From positions 1-9,744 of the forward strand of contig JABHDX010000122.1 of the NCBI GenBank assembly GCA_018672815.1: 9,744 bases of DNA. The letters run 5' to 3'. Both the position numbers and the translations under genes were made by a program. The notes under the pieces are model-generated. The model was given only the letters and a program-made list of their open reading frames with translations, did not search any database and was not told the DNA's origin. Position 1 is the stretch's first letter; each line of letters opens with the position of its first letter. Of this stretch, positions 6,037 to 9,744 are shown in pieces. Source of the stretch: Gammaproteobacteria bacterium. GTDB taxonomy: Bacteria > Pseudomonadota > Gammaproteobacteria > UBA11654.

Positions 6037-6412
6037 AATGATGCTCATCTTTGAGATCTTTTTCAATATCCTCATGATCACCAATCATAATATGAGATTT
6101 ACTCTTAGTCACATACTTCTCCAAAAAAGGAATTAATAAAAGTGGCACTATACCTCCCAATACAATTCCAAAGGTTCGAGGTCGCATGGTAGGATCTAGA
6201 AGTGATGCAACTAAATCTGCAATTACATGAGCAAGACAGGCTCCAATAATGCCTGCAATATAGCCTTTAGTAGCATTTTTTAGTAATCGATTAATACTCC
6301 AGCCACTATAAAAACCTAAAAGAACCAAGCCAACATGGACAAAACCAAAAATGAATCCTGGTAGTACAGTTCCATTTTGCATAAATCCTATACTTTCAAG
6401 CAAATGTTCCAT
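6032..6412 (-). CDS. Small three-helix membrane protein of unknown function
   Basis: I do not recognise this 126-residue protein. It has three hydrophobic segments, about 17-38, 50-72 and 81-98. The loop between the first two is basic (Arg42, Lys45, Lys49) and the tail is basic at first (Lys99, Lys103, Lys105), so the positive-inside rule suggests N-terminus outside and C-terminus in the cytoplasm. The tail (about 106-126) is charged and has four histidines (107, 113, 124, 125) among many Asp and Glu, which could bind metal or a partner. His26 and His62 lie inside predicted helices. A ribosome binding site, AAAGGA at 6424-6419, sits 6 bases before the ATG and supports the start. It is transcribed alone, opposite to both neighbours. 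Confidence 0.75.
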   Translation of the reverse strand: MEHLLESIGFMQNGTVLPGFIFGFVHVGLVLLGFYSGWSINRLLKNATKGYIAGIIGACLAHVIADLVASLLDPTMRPRTFGIVLGGIVPLLLIPFLEKYVTKSKSHIMIGDHEDIEKDLKDEHHS

Positions 6413-6418
6413 CGGTTA

Positions 6419-6424
6419 TCCTTT
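6419..6424 (-). promoter_or_regulatory. Ribosome binding site of the membrane protein gene
   Basis: AAAGGA on the minus strand with a 6-base spacer to the ATG at 6412. It shares its last base with a TATAAT hexamer on the other strand. Confidence 0.6.
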
Positions 6425-6429
6425 ATAAT
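6424..6429 (+). promoter_or_regulatory. Perfect TATAAT, possible -10 box of the prolyl oligopeptidase gene
   Basis: TATAAT sits 16 bases before ATG 6446. It would start the transcript near 6436 and leave only about 10 bases of leader. No good -35 lies at 16-18 bases spacing, where the sequence is the start of the opposite gene. In AT-rich DNA a chance hexamer is quite possible. Confidence 0.25.
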
Positions 6430-6445
6430 AAAAGAGTAAAAAATT

Positions 6446-8578
6446 ATGTTAAAACAAATTAAAAGATATTATCCATTATTCTTCTTTATAACGACAATTC
6501 TATTTGTAAGCTCTAGCTTTGCAAAAGGAATTCATTATCCAGAATCTAAAATATCTGACATTAAAGATAACTACCATGGGAATATTATCGATGATCCATA
6601 TCGTTGGCTTGAGAACTTAAATTCTAATGAAACAGTAAACTGGATTAATGATCAAAATTCTTTCAGTAAAAAGTATCTAAATACTTACGATGAGATCAAT
6701 CAATTCAAAGATATACTGAGTAAAGCTTATCAAAAAGAGTCTAGGTCTGTCCCTTTTAGAAAAAAATCAAAATATTTCTATTATTTAAATAATGGCAACT
6801 GGCAACAAAGTAAATTATTTTATAAAAACAATAATATGGGCGAAAAAATACTTCTTCTTGACCCTAATTTATTATCAAAAGATGGAACAATTGCACTGAG
6901 TTCCGTGAGTGTTAGTCCGAATGCAGATTTTATTGCTTACTCGATATCTGACGGGGGCTCGGATTGGAGAACTTGGAAGATCAAAAATATCGAAACAAAC
7001 AAAACATTAAGCGATGTAATACGTTGGTCCAAATTTAGTGGTGCAGAATGGAAAATGGATAATTCAGGATTTTTTTATACAGGTTATGATGAGCCAAATA
7101 TAGGTGATGAATATGAAAGCATTAATACAAATCAAAAATTATTCTTCCACACACTTGGACAAGAACAATCCAAAGATGAATTAATCTATGAAAGACCTGA
7201 TCATCCTGAGTGGGGATGGGGAACTACAACTAGCAAGGATGGTCAATTTCTAATACTCCATGTTAGTGAAGGAACTGATGAAAGAAATCGAATATTTTAT
7301 AAAGCACTACAAAAATCAAACAGTAAGATGATTGAATTAATTCCAGACCTAAAAGCTCAATTTAGTTTTATTGGAAACCATAATTCTATCTTCTGGTTTT
7401 TCACTGATTTAGATGCTCCAATGGGTAAAGTCATTGCAATCGATATCGAAAAACCGGATGAAGAATTTTGGGAAGAGATAATCCCAGAAAGTTCAAATGC
7501 ATTGACAAATATAAGAGAAATTAAAGATTATCTAATCTGTCAATATCTTAATAATGTCTCTAGTGAAGTGATTTTTTACAACAAAAAGACTATGAAAAAA
7601 TCATTAATGAAAATGAATGATGAAGGAATTATTACTAATCTTTCAACTGAAGTGGATTCAAATATTATCTATTTTTCACATACCAACTATATAAAACCTA
7701 ATGAAATTTTTGAATACAACTCCAATAGTAAAAAATTAAAAAGCCTTTGGTCAAAAAAAGTATCTGGCTTTGTATCCGATGAATATTTGAGTGAAAAAGT
7801 GTTCTATGACAGTAAAGATGGAATAAAAATACCCATGTTTATCTCACATAAAAAAGATCTAATAATTGATAGCAACACACCATTACTGTTATACGGTTAT
7901 GGTGGTTTCGATATATCTATATTGCCAAGCTTCAGTGAACGTTATTTTGCATGGATGAAGATGGGAGGAATTGTTGCAGTACCAAATCTGAGAGGGGGCG
8001 GTGAATATGGAGAGACATGGCATCAACAAGGGATGCTTGATAACAAGCAAAATGTATTTGATGACTTTGTTATGGCTGCAGAATATCTTCATAAAAATAA
8101 TTATTCAAAGCCAAGTAAAACAGTAATCAATGGACGATCCAATGGAGGTCTTCTAGTTGGAGCAACATTGCTACAAAGACCGGATTTATTTGGAGCAACA
8201 CTACCTGCTGTTGGGGTAATGGACATGCTAAGATTTAATAAGTTCACAATTGGTTGGGCTTGGGAAAGTGATTACGGATCGCCAGAAGAAATCGATGGGT
8301 TTAATACTTTGATTAAATATTCTCCCTATCACAATATTAATAAAGGAGTATGTTATCCACCTACGCTAATAACCACTTCTGAAATTGATGACCGCGTTGT
8401 ACCTTCTCATTCCTATAAATTTGCAGCAAGGCTACAAACAGCTCAAGAATGCAATAATCCTATCCTAATACGAATAGAAACAAGAGCTGGGCATGGAGCA
8501 GGAACTCCTAAAGATAAAACTATTGAATATATTTCTGATATCTATGGATTTGCTCTTCATCACTTATTAAAGAATTAA
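6446..8578 (+). CDS. Exported prolyl oligopeptidase (peptidase family S9A)
   Basis: At 710 residues this is the normal length for the family plus a signal peptide (1-26, ending SSFA before KG). Residues about 30-80 form the usual N-terminal part (DDPYRWLENLNS), about 80-440 the seven-bladed propeller that limits access to small peptides, and about 445-710 the alpha/beta hydrolase domain. The nucleophile is Ser565 in GRSNGG. Asp648 of DDRVVP and His683 of AGHGAG complete the triad. Arg650 matches the substrate-binding Arg of the pig enzyme (Arg643), Tyr485 in YGYGGF the oxyanion Tyr (Tyr473), and Trp606 in GWAWESDYG the proline-pocket Trp (Trp595). It should cleave after proline in oligopeptides in the periplasm. 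All key residues are present. It diverges closely from the small membrane protein gene and is convergent with the DUF885 gene. Confidence 0.95.
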   Translation: MLKQIKRYYPLFFFITTILFVSSSFAKGIHYPESKISDIKDNYHGNIIDDPYRWLENLNSNETVNWINDQNSFSKKYLNTYDEINQFKDILSKAYQKESRSVPFRKKSKYFYYLNNGNWQQSKLFYKNNNMGEKILLLDPNLLSKDGTIALSSVSVSPNADFIAYSISDGGSDWRTWKIKNIETNKTLSDVIRWSKFSGAEWKMDNSGFFYTGYDEPNIGDEYESINTNQKLFFHTLGQEQSKDELIYERPDHPEWGWGTTTSKDGQFLILHVSEGTDERNRIFYKALQKSNSKMIELIPDLKAQFSFIGNHNSIFWFFTDLDAPMGKVIAIDIEKPDEEFWEEIIPESSNALTNIREIKDYLICQYLNNVSSEVIFYNKKTMKKSLMKMNDEGIITNLSTEVDSNIIYFSHTNYIKPNEIFEYNSNSKKLKSLWSKKVSGFVSDEYLSEKVFYDSKDGIKIPMFISHKKDLIIDSNTPLLLYGYGGFDISILPSFSERYFAWMKMGGIVAVPNLRGGGEYGETWHQQGMLDNKQNVFDDFVMAAEYLHKNNYSKPSKTVINGRSNGGLLVGATLLQRPDLFGATLPAVGVMDMLRFNKFTIGWAWESDYGSPEEIDGFNTLIKYSPYHNINKGVCYPPTLITTSEIDDRVVPSHSYKFAARLQTAQECNNPILIRIETRAGHGAGTPKDKTIEYISDIYGFALHHLLKN

Positions 8579-8581
8579 CTC

Positions 8582-8600
8582 AAAATAATGAATTATTTTT
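8582..8600. terminator. AT-only palindrome between convergent genes
   Basis: AAAATAAT (8582-8589) and ATTATTTT (8592-8599) are perfect inverted repeats around GA. They lie in the 20-base gap between the peptidase stop (8578) and the DUF885 stop (8601-8599). Both strands give a hairpin with T-rich flanks, so it could stop transcription both ways, but a stem without G-C pairs is weak. Confidence 0.35.
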
Positions 8601-9744
8601 ATTTAGCATCCAATAAATAAGTATCAAATCTCTCTTCGACAATATTTAATGGAAGAGCTCCCTGTTCTAATATCACATTATGAAATTCTTTGATATTGAA
8701 AGACTCGCCCAATTCTTTTTGAGCTTTTTTCTTCAATTCTAATAGTTTTAATTGACCAATTTTATAGGCCAGTGCTTGGCCAGGCATAATCAAATAGCGA
8801 TCAATCTCATTAATAATATCTTGTTCAGTTTTCGCAGCATTGTCTTTAAAAAAATCTATGGCTTTTTGCCTACTCCAACCTTTGTAATGCATTCCTGTAT
8901 CAACAACCAATCTTACCGCTCTCCACATATCATAAGTGAGGGCACCAAACTTAGAATAAGGATCCCTATAAAGACCCATGTCCTCTCCTAAACTCTCACT
9001 ATAAAGACCCCAGCCTTCAACAAAAGCTGTATAGCCTGAGTATTTCCTAAAATTTGGAATGCCCTCTAATTCCATGGCTAAGGCAATTTGTAAATGATGT
9101 CCTGGGACTGCTTCATGAACAGAAAGAACCTCAATCTCATACTTTGGTCTTACCTCAGGCCGATATAAGTTGACATAAAAATAACCCGCTCGAGAACCAT
9201 CGGGTGATGGGCTCATATAGTAAGCTGTAGTTGTATCAGGGGCTGATTCTTTTGGTATCGCTTTAATACCATAAGGTGCTCTTGGTAAAGTTTCAAATAA
9301 TTTTACTGTCAGTGGATCTATTTTTTTTGTTGTAGCAAGATAGGCCTGAAATAACTCTTCTTTTGTTTCATAGTAGAATTGAGGATCGGTTCTTAAGAAA
9401 TGAAGAAAGTCATCAAAACTTCCTTGCCAATCAAGAGATTCAATGATTTTCATCATCTCCTGTTTTATTCTAGTGACTTCATTTAAACCTATTTCATGTA
9501 TTTCATTGGGAGTTAATTCAGTTGTTGTATGAGAATTGGCTAAATGCTCATACCACTCATACCCATTTGGCAGATCATAGAGACCAAAAGTCTCTCGTGA
9601 AGAAGGAAGGTATACAGCCGTAAAATACAGATCTAAATCGATATAAGCAGGAATAATTTTTTCTTTAATGAGATGCCTTGCTTTGTCCTGAATCTCATCT
9701 TTATTATTAATTTTATCGGACATGTCTGAAAAAATATTATAGAA
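8599..9744 (-). CDS. DUF885 family protein, C-terminal part, cut by the right window edge
   Basis: The visible reading frame has 381 residues. A Met at 9723 might be taken as the start, but the frame stays open to base 9744 (residues FYNIFSD precede the Met) and no ribosome binding site is visible. DUF885 proteins usually have nearly 600 residues, with the segment ALP-type LPNGYEWYEHLANSHTTTELTP near the middle, so roughly the first third is missing. Counting from the Met at 9723, HEAVPGHH (203-210) is a zinc-peptidase-like motif, and Glu236 in FVEGWGLYSE is the likely third metal ligand. The family contains putative metallopeptidases or carboxypeptidase-like enzymes and is often exported; any signal peptide would lie outside the window. 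It is convergent with the prolyl oligopeptidase, which also acts on peptides. Confidence 0.88.
   Translation of the reverse strand, partial: FYNIFSDMSDKINNKDEIQDKARHLIKEKIIPAYIDLDLYFTAVYLPSSRETFGLYDLPNGYEWYEHLANSHTTTELTPNEIHEIGLNEVTRIKQEMMKIIESLDWQGSFDDFLHFLRTDPQFYYETKEELFQAYLATTKKIDPLTVKLFETLPRAPYGIKAIPKESAPDTTTAYYMSPSPDGSRAGYFYVNLYRPEVRPKYEIEVLSVHEAVPGHHLQIALAMELEGIPNFRKYSGYTAFVEGWGLYSESLGEDMGLYRDPYSKFGALTYDMWRAVRLVVDTGMHYKGWSRQKAIDFFKDNAAKTEQDIINEIDRYLIMPGQALAYKIGQLKLLELKKKAQKELGESFNIKEFHNVILEQGALPLNIVEERFDTYLLDAK

Noticed and set aside
7889..8991. Small open frames opposite the prolyl oligopeptidase and DUF885 genes
   Set aside because: They lie opposite the catalytic parts of well-supported enzymes and have no features of their own.

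Overview
The window is an AT-rich stretch of a Gram-negative chromosome. An outer-membrane-type lipoprotein, a BAM-type C-terminal strand, several Sec signal peptides and a tRNA gene with an encoded CCA all fit this. The mix of small exported proteins, a periplasmic prolyl oligopeptidase, a DUF885 hydrolase and short intergenic gaps is what I would expect from a streamlined marine gammaproteobacterium such as SAR86. That placement is inference; no marker gene here proves it.

Layout. On the left, reading leftward, are a tRNA-Gly(GCC) gene and, 22 bases beyond it, the first 14 codons of a secreted protein that leaves the window. Reading rightward from 340 is a small exported NTF2/SnoaL-like protein, followed by two hairpins. 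Next is a 793-residue lipoprotein (968-3349) with six calcium-type FG-GAP/VCBS motifs and a C-terminal beta-barrel-like region. Its start should be ATG 968, not the upstream TTG at 932. From 3491 to 5923 three genes run head to tail with gaps of 0 and 6 bases: a secreted SGNH/GDSL-type hydrolase, a C-factor-like short-chain dehydrogenase and a double-domain VOC protein. A small three-helix membrane protein of unknown role lies on the minus strand (6032-6412). It diverges, with only 33 bases between start codons, from an exported S9A prolyl oligopeptidase (6446-8578). Convergent to the peptidase is a DUF885 protein carrying HEAVPGHH. Its frame stays open to the right edge, so only the C-terminal part is present.

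How the genes may work together. The hydrolase-SDR-VOC group looks like one transcription unit. It could describe release of a small molecule by a periplasmic esterase or deacylase followed by cytoplasmic redox and metal-dependent steps, but no substrate can be read from the sequence. The prolyl oligopeptidase and the DUF885 protein both belong to families acting on peptides or esters, which suits peptide scavenging; being convergent, they are not one operon. The lipoprotein is the most unusual single protein: it appears to be tied to the outer membrane at both ends.

I saw no CRISPR array, insertion sequence, phage gene, toxin-antitoxin pair or recognisable defence system. The findings concern architecture, start sites and small regulatory structures rather than a clear new system.
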